A stretch of 64,000 bases of DNA, from NCBI GenBank assembly GCA_963696675.1, contig CAVOLM010000048.1, positions 1 through 64,000 of the forward strand. The letters are read 5' to 3'. Positions 51,560 to 60,101 of this stretch are shown here, in pieces; positions within the stretch are counted from its first letter, which is position 1, and each line of letters opens with the position of its first letter. Position numbers and translations under genes: made by a program. This DNA is from DATBVX01 sp963696675 (lineage in GTDB: Bacteria; Pseudomonadota; Gammaproteobacteria; Steroidobacterales; Steroidobacteraceae). Below the pieces are notes generated by a model that was not told where the DNA came from, made no database searches, and saw nothing but the letters and a program-made list of their open reading frames with translations.

Positions 51560-52689
51560 CACGCCGCTTCCGCCGTGCGATTGTGCTGGTACCAGATGAG
51601 CGAGCGGCGGATGCCCTCCTCCACCAGCACGCGCGGCGCGTAGCCGAGTTCGGTGCGCGCCTTGTCGATCACCGGGCAGCGTCGATTGGGGTTGTCGACG
51701 AGATAGTCCGCTTCCTGGGCTTTGCCGAGCACCACCTTGCCGCCATAGCCGAACAGCTCACGGGCCGTATCGATCACAATCTTCGCCAGGTTGTGCATCG
51801 AAATCTCGGGACGATCGATGCCGACGTTGTAGGGCTCGCCGGCGCCGCCCCGCACCAGCACCTTGTAATAGCCAACGATCGCGTCGGTGGCGTAGCAGAA
51901 CGTGCGGGTCGGTGTGCCGTCCGAGAACATCACGATGTCACGACCGGCGAGCACGTTCTGCACAAAATCGGGTATCACGCGGCCATCGGTGATCTTGAGG
52001 CCCGGACCGTAGTTGTTGAACGGGCGTGCGATCTTGGTCGCGATGCCTTCCTGGCGCGCGAAGGTCACGCACAACGTTTCGCCGAAACGCTTGCTCTCGT
52101 CGTAGCAGGCACGTGGCCCGGTGCACGAGACGTTGCCGCGATAGGTTTCCGGGGTCGGGATCGCGTCCGCCGTCGGATCACCGTAGATCTCGCTCGAGGA
52201 GTAGAACAGGAATCCTTTCAGCGGGCGCTTCGCATCGCGTTCGGCGCGGGCGTACTCGAGGAGGTTTCTCAGGCCGATGATATTGGCATCGATGCACTTC
52301 AGCGGCTGTGCGCGGTAGTACTGTGGCGAGGCGATGCCTGCGGCGTGAATGATGTAATCGAAGTGTCCCATGCCACCCGGTAACGGCAGCGTCATGTCCT
52401 GGCGTACGAGCTCGAGCAGCGGCTGATCGCGCAAGGCTTCCAGCCACGCCGGGACGCCTCGCATGTAGTTGTCGTAGACGGTCACACCGATCTTGCCGCG
52501 CGCGCCGCGGGTTCGATTCCAGTGCAGCGCGGCCTGGACCAGGTAGTAGCCGAGAAAGCCTCCGCCACCGGTGATGAGCAGGCGGCGGCCGCCCATTCGT
52601 GCGAACTCCGAATCCAGGTCCTGGCAGACGGACTCGAGATCCTGATCGAGCAGCGTCTGCAGCGACATCGGGCCAGTGGTGCGATTCAT
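51559..52689 (-). CDS. NAD-dependent epimerase/dehydratase, UDP-glucuronate decarboxylase-like
   Basis: 376 residues from ATG 52689 (MNRTTGPMSL; 52668 is an alternative). SDR extended family: LITGGGGFLGYYLVQAAL, SSSEIYGDPTADAIPTPETY, catalytic CYDESKRFGETL (YxxxK), ARPFNNYGPGLKITDGRVIP, and RTFCYATDAIVGYYKVL. The Arg-Pro-Phe-Asn-x-Tyr-Gly-Pro pattern suits UDP-glucuronate decarboxylase (UDP-xylose synthase) or a dTDP/CDP-glucose 4,6-dehydratase. The adjacent ugd favours the former. It is intact. Confidence 0.75.
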   Translation of the reverse strand: MNRTTGPMSLQTLLDQDLESVCQDLDSEFARMGGRRLLITGGGGFLGYYLVQAALHWNRTRGARGKIGVTVYDNYMRGVPAWLEALRDQPLLELVRQDMTLPLPGGMGHFDYIIHAAGIASPQYYRAQPLKCIDANIIGLRNLLEYARAERDAKRPLKGFLFYSSSEIYGDPTADAIPTPETYRGNVSCTGPRACYDESKRFGETLCVTFARQEGIATKIARPFNNYGPGLKITDGRVIPDFVQNVLAGRDIVMFSDGTPTRTFCYATDAIVGYYKVLVRGGAGEPYNVGIDRPEISMHNLAKIVIDTARELFGYGGKVVLGKAQEADYLVDNPNRRCPVIDKARTELGYAPRVLVEEGIRRSLIWYQHNRTAEAA

Positions 52690-52800
52690 ATCTGCCTTGT
52701 TATGTCCGGCCGCATCGGAACGGCCATTTTTCGCGGCGAAACAAGGCCGCGTGGGCCGCCAAAGCATAGCCAGTGCTGCGATGCAATACCCTGATCGATT

Positions 52801-53448
52801 TCACAACACGAGCTTGCGGCCGTGGAAAGCCTCGGCAAAGCCGGACGGGGCGTTGCATTCGATACCTCGAATTCGCATCAAGGCGCGAAACGCATCGGCC
52901 GCAAACCAAGGGCGGGTGCGCTGGGAGGGAAAACAGTCTTCGAGCGCCAGGACTTTTGCGTCCGCGACCTCGGCGGATAGCGGCAGGTACACGTTCGGTT
53001 GCCCCAGGTCACCTTCGAACTTCGCGATCTCGTACTCGAGGATCGTGTGGTCGCGAAAGGTATTCCAGGTGAGCTCGGCCAGCAGCCGGTGATCCTGATG
53101 CCGGTCGTACAGTTGATGCGTGAAAATGAGATCGGGCTGCACGGTCGGCTTGAGGGCTTCGAACGCATCCTTGATCTCGCGTGCGCTCGACGGGAAGTAG
53201 CTGGTCGGAAACCGCTGCACATCCACGCGATCCTGCGCACGCACGCCGAAGCGCCGGGCGGCCGCACGAGTTTCGGCCTCGCGCACGTCATCCCCCGAGA
53301 AGACCACCCAGAGAAGATGCATGCCGGGGCAGCGCTTGCGCATTTCGAGCAAGGCGCCGCCGCAGCCGATTTCGATGTCGTCGCAATGCGCGCCGATGCA
53401 CAGGACACTACGCAGATCGCGCAGACCCCCGGGCAAGAGTGGATTCAT
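52801..53448 (-). CDS. PIG-L/LmbE-family deacetylase
   Basis: 215-residue zinc-dependent N-deacetylase. Start ATG 53448 (MNPLLPGGLRDL). Metal-binding motifs are GAHCDDIEIGCGG (variant of the PHPDDE box, about residues 21-33) and HQLYDRHQDHRLLAEL. No membrane segment is seen. It is the first gene of the minus-strand glycan operon, 111 bp before the epimerase. The substrate is probably an N-acetylated nucleotide sugar or lipid-linked sugar. It is intact. Homologues are common in exosortase-type polysaccharide loci. Confidence 0.82.
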   Translation of the reverse strand: MNPLLPGGLRDLRSVLCIGAHCDDIEIGCGGALLEMRKRCPGMHLLWVVFSGDDVREAETRAAARRFGVRAQDRVDVQRFPTSYFPSSAREIKDAFEALKPTVQPDLIFTHQLYDRHQDHRLLAELTWNTFRDHTILEYEIAKFEGDLGQPNVYLPLSAEVADAKVLALEDCFPSQRTRPWFAADAFRALMRIRGIECNAPSGFAEAFHGRKLVL

Positions 53449-53720
53449 CTGTCGAGACTCCTCGGCAGTTCGTCGCGGGTCGCGACCACCTCTACCACGC
53501 CGGCGCACGGCACTGGCCCGGGCGACTGGCACGATGGGCTCGAAGTAAATCAAGAGTCTTCCATTATGTATACTGCCCACGTCGCATCCTCGCGTGCCAA
53601 GAAACGTCCCAAGTGCTCGACGACCCTTCCGCCCGATACGGGCGCCCGCGGCCGGCTGGTGCGCGCTTGTGAGGTGGGCCGCGGCAGGCGCAACGATTGG
53701 TACCTATCATCCCGCGCCAA

Positions 53721-55306
53721 ATGAGTGAGTTGCTGTTTGAGCTGCCCTTGCGCTCCGCCGCGCGTACGCCTGAGGCGGTCGCTCTGCGCCACCGCGGCGC
53801 GACGATTACGTATGCTCAGCTGGCCACGGCGATCGACGCACTCGCCGGTGGTCTCCTGTCCGTGGGTTTGCAGAAGCTCGAGCGGGTCGCGATTTACCTC
53901 CCGAAGCGCCTCGAAACTGTCGCGGCCTACTTCGGCACGGTTCGCGCCGGCGGCGTATTCGTTCCGGTCAATCCGCTGCTGAAGCCTCCCCAGGTCGCGC
54001 ACATTCTTGGCGACTGCGACGCGCGCGTCCTGATCACATCCAGCGACCGGTTGCGCGATCTCGGCGCGCTGCCCGAGCTGCGCTCACTGCGTGCGATCGT
54101 GACTGTGGACGAGGAGACTCGTCCCGGCGCGGTGGGCGAGCTGCAACCCGTGCAATGGAGCCAGCTGCTCGGCGCGGCCAGCAAGCCTGGTCACCGCCTC
54201 ATCGACATGGACATGTGCGCGATCCTCTATACGTCGGGCAGCACCGGCCGTCCCAAGGGCGTGGTGCTGTCGCACCGGAACATGGTCACGGGCGCCAGAG
54301 AGCGTCGCGCAGTATCTCGAACAACCGACCGCAGGATCGCCTGCTGGCGGCGCTCCCCTTCAGTTTCGACTATGGCTTCAGTCAGCTCTCGACCGCATTT
54401 CACGTTGGCGCCTCGGTGTCGCTGATCGATTACCTCTTCGCACGCGACATCATCGGGCTGCTCGAGCAGGATCAAATCACGGGGCTTGCCGGCGTACCGC
54501 CACTGTGGGCCCAGCTCGTCGACTTGCAGTGGCCACTCGCGGTCGCCCAGCATCTGCGTTACATCACCAATTCCGGCGGAGCGATGCCGGTCGCAACCTT
54601 GCAGAAGCTGCGCCGCGCGCTGCCACGCACGCAGGTCTTCCTGATGTACGGATTGACGGAGGCGTTCCGCTCGACCTATCTCGATCCCGCCGAGGTGGAC
54701 CGCAGACCGGAATCGATTGGCAAAGCAATACCCAATGCGGAGATTCTCGTGGTACGGCCCGACGGCACGCCATGCGAAGCCGATGAGCCGGGTGAGCTGG
54801 TGCACCGAGGTTCGCTGGTCGCAATGGGTTACTGGAACGATCCGCAGAAGACCGCTGAGCGCTTCAAGCCCGTGCCCGGGCAGGACCCGGGGGTCGTGCT
54901 CACCGAAATGGCCGTGTGGTCCGGGGACACGGTACGGCGCGACAGCGATGGATTTCTCTATTTCGTCGGCAGGCGTGACGAGATGATCAAGACTTCGGGC
55001 TATCGCGTGAGCCCGACGGAGGTAGAGGAAGTGCTCTATTCCAGCGGCCTCGTCACCGATGCCGTGGCGGTCGGCGTTCCGCACGCGACCCTGGGCCAGG
55101 CAATCGTTGCCGTCGTGGCAGCGCCGGCGGGCTCCGCACAGGATCCTGCCGCCTTACTCGATCACTGCCGCCGCCAGCTGCCGGCTTTCATGGTGCCAGT
55201 TGCCGTGCAGTGGCGTGAGAGTCTGCCGCGCAATCCAAATGGCAAGTTCGACCGCCCGCAACTCGCGGCCGAGCTCAAGACGCAGTATGACGAGAGCGGC
55301 GCATGA
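53721..55306 (+). CDS. AMP-forming acyl-CoA ligase, exosortase A system-associated type, one frameshift
   Basis: ANL-superfamily ligase. Start ATG 53721 (MSELLFELPLRSAARTPEAV). The adenylation signature is ILYTSGSTGRPKGVVLSH (about residues 172-189). After a frame change near 54300 come PFSFDYGFSQLSTAFHVG, MYGLTEAFRSTYLDP, YFVGRRDEMIKTSGYRVSP and the C-terminal Lys in RNPNGKFDR. The MYGLTEAFRSTYLDP stretch is characteristic of ligases found beside the PLP decarboxylase in exosortase A loci. It overlaps the decarboxylase start by 4 bp. About 529 residues corrected. The carboxylate activated is unknown. Confidence 0.8.
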
Positions 55307-56543
55307 GCATCGATACTCTTGCTCAGCATCCCCCCCACCCGTACTTCGAGGTTCGTGATGACGAGCTGATCCTCGCGGGGCGCACCCTGACGCGAGGTCG
55401 CGTCCGCAGTCGGGCGCACGCCTTTCTATGCCTACGATCGCAGCGTCATGACCCGCCGCGTGCAGGAACTGCGCACCGCCCTCCCCCAGGCCATCCGCCT
55501 GCACTACGCGATGAAGGCCAATCCGATGCCTGGCGTCGTGCGGCACATGGCGACACTGGTTGATGGCATCGATGTCGCGTCTGTCGGCGAGATGCACGTC
55601 GCGCTGCAAAATGGCGGCGCCGCGGGTTCGATCAGTTTTGCGGGACCGGGCAAGACGCAAGCTGAGCTCGAGCAAGCGGCCGCCGCCGGCATCGTGGTCA
55701 ACCTCGAATCGGAACGCGAAATGCGTGCGCTGGCTGAGATTGCGAGGCGCACGGGCGCCCGGCCTCGTGTCGCGGTTCGCGTGAACCCCGACTTTGAGCT
55801 CAAGGCTTCCGGGATGAAGATGGCGGGCGGCGCCAAGCAGTTCGGCGTCGATGCCGAGCGGGTGCCGGCGATGCTCGGCGAGCTGGCAAACCTGCCGCTC
55901 GAGTTTCGCGGCTTTCACATCTTCGCGGGCTCGCAGAATTTGCGACCGGCCTCAATTGCGGAAGCGCAGCGTCAATCCGTGGAGCTCGCGATCAGGTTGT
56001 CACGCAGCGCGCCCGCGCCCGTCAGTACGCTGAATATCGGCGGCGGGTTCGGCATTCCGTATTTTCCCGGCGAGGAGCGACTCGACCTGCGCCCGATCTC
56101 GCAAGAGCTGCAGGAATTACTGGTCAGGGTCGAACGCGAGCTGCCGCAGGCTGAGCTCGTCCTGGAGTTGGGGCGCTACCTGGTCGGAGAAGCCGGCGTG
56201 TACGTGTGTCGCGTCATCGAACGCAAGATTTCACGTGGCCAGGTCTTCCTGGTCACCGACGGCGGCCTGCATCACCACCTGGCTGCTTCCGGCAATTTCG
56301 GGCAGGTGATTCGCAAGAACTATCCAGTCGTGGTCGGAAACAAGGTGCGCGGGACTGCTCGCGAGACATGCGTCGGTGGTCGGACCTCTGTGCACGCCGC
56401 TCGATCTGCTCGCGGATCGCATGGAGATGGCAGTGGCCGAAGCAGGCGATCTGATCGTCGTGCTGCAGAGTGGCGCGTATGGACTCACGGCGAGTCCTAC
56501 TGCCTTTCTGAGTCACCCGGCGCCGGGCGAAGTCGTGCTGTAG
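55303..56543 (+). CDS. PLP-dependent decarboxylase, exosortase A system-associated type, frameshifted
   Basis: Fold III ornithine/DAP/arginine-type decarboxylase. Start ATG 55303 overlaps the ligase stop. The PLP Lys is in RLHYAMKANPMPG, with GFHIFAGSQNL, the phosphate-binding IGGGFGIPYFPGEE, ELGRYLVGEAGVYVCRV, and, after a frame change near 56370, VVGPLCTPLDLLADR with the active-site Cys. A frame change also occurs near 55400. About 413 residues corrected. It forms a pair with the ligase: amino-acid-derived or acyl substrates are presumably processed together during polysaccharide modification. Part of its C-terminus recurs at 57930-58185. Confidence 0.82.
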
Positions 56544-56555
56544 CGCCACTGCCCG

Positions 56556-57417
56556 TCAGGGCGCGGGATTCCCCATCACGCGACGTTGATCCCAATACAG
56601 TCGGCGCGCCACCTGCGAGAGCAGCCTGCCCCGTTCACGCAGCCCGAGGGGACTGCGCCACACGAGGGCCAGCAGATCGAGACTGCGTTGCAGCCGGCCG
56701 GATGATGGAGTCCTGAGCTGCACGGCCGAACATGTACGACTCGCGTTCGGCACGCGCCATCAGCTGCGTGGCCGTCTGCCGGGTCATGCGTCGAAAGAAC
56801 AGGTATTCCGGCAGCTCCACGAATTTTCCCATGAGCGCGAGCTCTGCGAGCAGCACGACATCGGATTGATAGTAGGGACGGTGCAGGCGGGTACGCTCCA
56901 GGGCTTCGCGCCGGATGACGCCGTACATGATGTTGTTGAGGCCGATATACGCGTACAGCCGCGCGAAGCGGGCGCTCGGCGAGTCATCCAGCAGGTTCAT
57001 GTCACGGTAATAGGGCTCGGCCGAGTCCAAATCCTCGCTGAACAGTTTCGCGCGCGTACCGCACAGCACGACATCGGTACGCCGCCGTAACTCCGCAACG
57101 CAGTCCGCCACAAAAGCAGGTGCATGCCAGTCCGCGGCGGATGCCCATTTGAACAGTGGGCCGCTCGAGCGGCGAAATGCCAACGAGTAATTGTTGAAGA
57201 CGCCTATGTTCGAATCGTTACGGAAGTAGTGGACGCGTCGATCGGCGCGTGCCTTGGCCGCACAGATCTCGCCAGTCGCATCCGTAGAGGCATTGTCGAC
57301 GACGATGATTTCCAGGTCACCGTAGGTCTGCGCGAGCAGCGAATCAAGCGCCCCGGCAACAAAATTCTCGGCGTTGTAGACGGGCATGCCTACACTGACT
57401 GTGGCGCTGGCCGTCAT
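56556..57417 (-). CDS. Family 2 glycosyltransferase, one frameshift
   Basis: GT-A glycosyltransferase starting at ATG 57417 (MTASATVSVGMPVYNAENFV). Motifs are DLEIIVVDNASTDATGEIC, KWASAADWHAPAFVADC (DxD-like acceptor region) and NNIMYGVIRREALERTRLH. The frame changes near 56710 and the C-terminus then reads RSLDLLALVWRSPLGLRERG, ending at 56556. About 287 residues corrected. It is convergent with the decarboxylase, 12 bp apart. The sugar and acceptor are not known. Confidence 0.82.
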
Positions 57418-57834
57418 CGTGCAACCCGTGGTTCGATGCGAATGCGCGCGATATGTGCTGCCATAGTCGGGTACATGATCATTGCGCGGCAACTTTTTGC
57501 TCGTGAAATGATACGGTCTCGTCGCGTTCCTGCGGCTCCTACCTTGGCGCGGCTTGCTTACGGGCGAGGGGCCGGGCCACCGTCCCGGGCCGTCTGTGTG
57601 ATCCGAACGTTTCATTATGTCAAGCGATATGATTGCAGGTACAGCGTGCCGTGGCTCCGTACATGGCCTAGCACAAGTCTGAGCCGAGGGCGCAACTGCG
57701 CGCTGATCGGGACGCCGTTGTGTGACCGTGATTCCCTGAAGTACATCGGCGCTTCTATACAATCCGCACAATCCGCGCAAATAGCGCTGGACTGCGAAGC
57801 GGGCCAATCTGAATCCCGCGTTGGGCCAGGACCA
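57418..57834. other. 417-bp intergenic stretch between glycosyltransferase and chimeric gene
   Basis: No supported gene, RNA or strong promoter is seen. It separates the divergent GT2 gene from the chimeric ORF and contains short AT-richer patches (near 57480-57520 and 57610-57640) that could hold promoters. Confidence 0.4.
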
Positions 57835-58188
57835 ATGAATCGAACACCGAACACCCCGCTCGTCAGCGTCGGAATGCCGCTCTACAACTCGGAGAGTTGG
57901 GTCGCGGACTCGATCGAATCGATACTCCAGGCCTCGGGCAATTTTGGCCAGGTAATCCGCAAGAATTATCCGCAACTCATCGCCACGCGCGTCGCGGCCG
58001 CGCCACGAGAAGTCGTCACTGTGGTCGGGCCGCTGTGCACGCCGCTCGACCTGCTAGGCGATCGTGTCCAGCTGTCACGCGCCGACGTTGGCGATCTCGT
58101 CGCCGTGTTTCAGTCCGGTGCCTATGGCCTGTCCGCTAGCCCTACCGCGTTCCTGAGTCACCCACCACCCGGTGAAATTCTGGTCTGA
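57835..58188 (+). pseudogene. Chimera: GT2 N-terminus fused to PLP-decarboxylase C-terminus
   Basis: One open frame of 117 codons. Residues 1-32 are the beginning of a family 2 glycosyltransferase (PLVSVGMPLYNSESWVADSI). From residue 33 the sequence is the end of the exosortase-type PLP decarboxylase (ASGNFGQVIRKNYPQLIATR, then VVGPLCTPLDLLGDR and SGAYGLSASPTAFLSHP). The second part parallels residues of the complete decarboxylase at 55303-56543 but is diverged, so it is a second copy and not a simple repeat. Neither domain is functional alone. The simplest explanation is a deletion, real or from assembly, that removed the rest of the GT2, perhaps a ligase, and most of a second decarboxylase. 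Confidence 0.8.
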
Positions 58189-58200
58189 CGGGGAATCCGC

Positions 58201-59100
58201 ATGCTCTTCAGATTGCGCCGCAAGGCCGCCCAATGGCGGTTCAATCATAGCGTACGTGCCATCCTGGACACGCCTCCGCTCGACTGCAACCCACACGGAC
58301 GGGTGACGCTCGTGACGCAAATTCATTCACCAGATCTGATGATGTACCTTCTGGCCGCCAAGACCTTTGCCCGTTTCGTTGCGCCCAAGAACGTCATCGT
58401 CGTGGGAGATCGTCTTAGCCCGGCCGAGAAAGACGTAATTCGCGCGCACGTGCAGCCGGTTCAGATTCTCGATATCGACCAGGTAGACACCGTGGACTTG
58501 CCGCGTGGGGGCACGTGGGAGCGGCTCGTTACCATCATCCGGCAAACCTCCACCGACTACACGATTCAGCTGGACGCGGACACGATCACTCTCGGCGCCC
58601 CAGACGAAGTCCTGCGCTGCGTGGCGGATAATCGCAGCTTCACTCTCGGCACGGCGATGGGCCGCTCTGTCGTCAGCGTCGAACAAGCCAGCGCGGCGGT
58701 TCGCCACCTGTCCGGAAAGAACAGTCACGTGCAAATCGAGGCGGAGCTCGCGCTACACGCGCTGGAACCGAAGCCGGCAAGTTACGTTCGCGGCAATTCC
58801 GCGTTCGCCGGCTTCGCCCTAGGTGCACACAGCCTCGACGCTCTTAGCAGCTTCTCGCGGCAGATGTCGGTGCTCATTGGCAGGCAGAAATGGCTCGAAT
58901 GGGGCAGCGAGCAGGTGGCGTCAAATTTCCTGGTCGCAAACGCGCCGGATCCCTGCGTCTTGCCGTTCGAGCGCTACAGATATTATCAGCCCGGCGCCGA
59001 TCTCCATGCGTGCCGGTTTGTCCATTTCATGGGTACTTACCGATTCGCAGCCGGCGCCTATCGTCGAGCGGCACGCAATTACCTCAACCGCGCTATTTGA
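58201..59100 (+). CDS. Putative GT-A-fold glycosyltransferase of unknown specificity
   Basis: 299 residues, intact, ATG 58201. There is no signal peptide; the basic N-terminus (MLFRLRRKAAQWRF) may touch the membrane. Features resembling a GT-A nucleotide-sugar site are VTLVTQIHSPDLMMYLLAAK, FVAPKNVIVVGDRLSP and a DxD motif in DYTIQLDADTITLGAP (about residues 119-134). Later parts include GNSAFAGFALGAHSLD and ACRFVHFMGTYRF. No closer family is recognised. It starts 12 bp after the chimeric gene on the same strand and probably belongs to the same glycan operon. Confidence 0.6.
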   Translation: MLFRLRRKAAQWRFNHSVRAILDTPPLDCNPHGRVTLVTQIHSPDLMMYLLAAKTFARFVAPKNVIVVGDRLSPAEKDVIRAHVQPVQILDIDQVDTVDLPRGGTWERLVTIIRQTSTDYTIQLDADTITLGAPDEVLRCVADNRSFTLGTAMGRSVVSVEQASAAVRHLSGKNSHVQIEAELALHALEPKPASYVRGNSAFAGFALGAHSLDALSSFSRQMSVLIGRQKWLEWGSEQVASNFLVANAPDPCVLPFERYRYYQPGADLHACRFVHFMGTYRFAAGAYRRAARNYLNRAI

Positions 59101-59150
59101 AGCAGCTGGTCGATCCGATGATGGTGTCGGAGCGCGGCTCACAACCACTC

Positions 59151-59942
59151 CTAGTTCTTTGCAAGCACGCTCTCTACGCTTGTCACGAAGAGATTTCTCA
59201 CAAGCGGCACTTTCCCAACCATCGGTAGGTTCCGGGCCGTGTGCGACGAATGCAGGACCTGCCTAAAGCCGATCCTTCTGACGAGCCTGACGTACCGCCC
59301 CTCAGTAATTCGATTCAGACTAAAGTCCTCCCAGGAATGCGCCACGCTGGTACCGGGGTAAAACACGTTCCGCACTTCGACGATCGTTCGCAGCCCGAAC
59401 AGCAGGTGGCCCCAGGGAATTCTCAGCGCGTAGGACAAGTGCGCGCCGAAGGGCGAATAGAACAGCGGCGAGAACTTATTGACCAGTACACCGTTCTTCT
59501 TCAGGACGCGCCAGTACTCCTGAAAACAGCTCTCTAGCTTGATGATGTGTTCGCAGACATTGTGCATGAAGATCACATCAAACGATTCGTCGTGGAAAGG
59601 TAGCGATGCCTCGGGCACCACGACGAAGTCGACACGTGAGTGGCCCCGAAGCATCACCTCGGATCTGTGAATTTGCTCTTCGTCAATGCTGATGCCGATC
59701 GCCGACTTACATCGATTTCCAATCCATCCAACCTCTACGCCGTTATCGTCGCACCCAACAACCAGTGCGGTTGATTCTCTGGACAGATATTTCTCTACTT
59801 CGCCCAGGAACGGAACGGTATCTTCCCGATAGATCTCTTCATGCTTGATGCGATGATGAGTGCGCACCATGGTCGCGTCCGGTCTGGTTGGACCGCCAAG
59901 CATGGCGTTGAGCAGGAGATACAGCCTCGTTCTCGCGAGCAT
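59151..59942 (-). CDS. SAM-dependent methyltransferase (class I, Methyltransf_11-like)
   Basis: 263 residues from ATG 59942 (MLARTRLYLLLNAMLGGPTR); longer starts exist up to 60047. The SAM motif I is unusual (ALVVGCDDNGVEVGWIG). Motif II/III is clearer: SLPFHDESFDVIFMHNVCEHI followed in the next helix by YWRVLKKNGVLVNKF. The C-terminal half contains FYPGTSVAHSWEDFSLNRIT. It probably methylates a sugar or lipid in the glycan locus. It is convergent with the GT-like gene at 58201. Confidence 0.72.
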   Translation of the reverse strand: MLARTRLYLLLNAMLGGPTRPDATMVRTHHRIKHEEIYREDTVPFLGEVEKYLSRESTALVVGCDDNGVEVGWIGNRCKSAIGISIDEEQIHRSEVMLRGHSRVDFVVVPEASLPFHDESFDVIFMHNVCEHIIKLESCFQEYWRVLKKNGVLVNKFSPLFYSPFGAHLSYALRIPWGHLLFGLRTIVEVRNVFYPGTSVAHSWEDFSLNRITEGRYVRLVRRIGFRQVLHSSHTARNLPMVGKVPLVRNLFVTSVESVLAKN

Positions 59943-60101
59943 TGTGTTATCCCGGGCGGGCTGCTGGCACGAAAAGACTACCAGCGGTAGCCGGGCGGTC
60001 AACTGCTCTGCAGCGGGGTTACCCCATCCTAAGCGATACGAGGTCAACAGGCAGCAACAAGCTCAGAGATGGTTGAAGGCGTACCGATAGCGATGGACAT
60101 A

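Noticed and set aside
50591..51643. 350-codon frame antisense to ugd
   Set aside because: Shadow of a well-supported dehydrogenase; composition is Arg/His/Ala-rich without motifs.
56541..56563. Terminator between the convergent decarboxylase and GT2 genes
   Set aside because: Only a 5-bp GC stem with a 12-base loop and no T-run; too weak to annotate.
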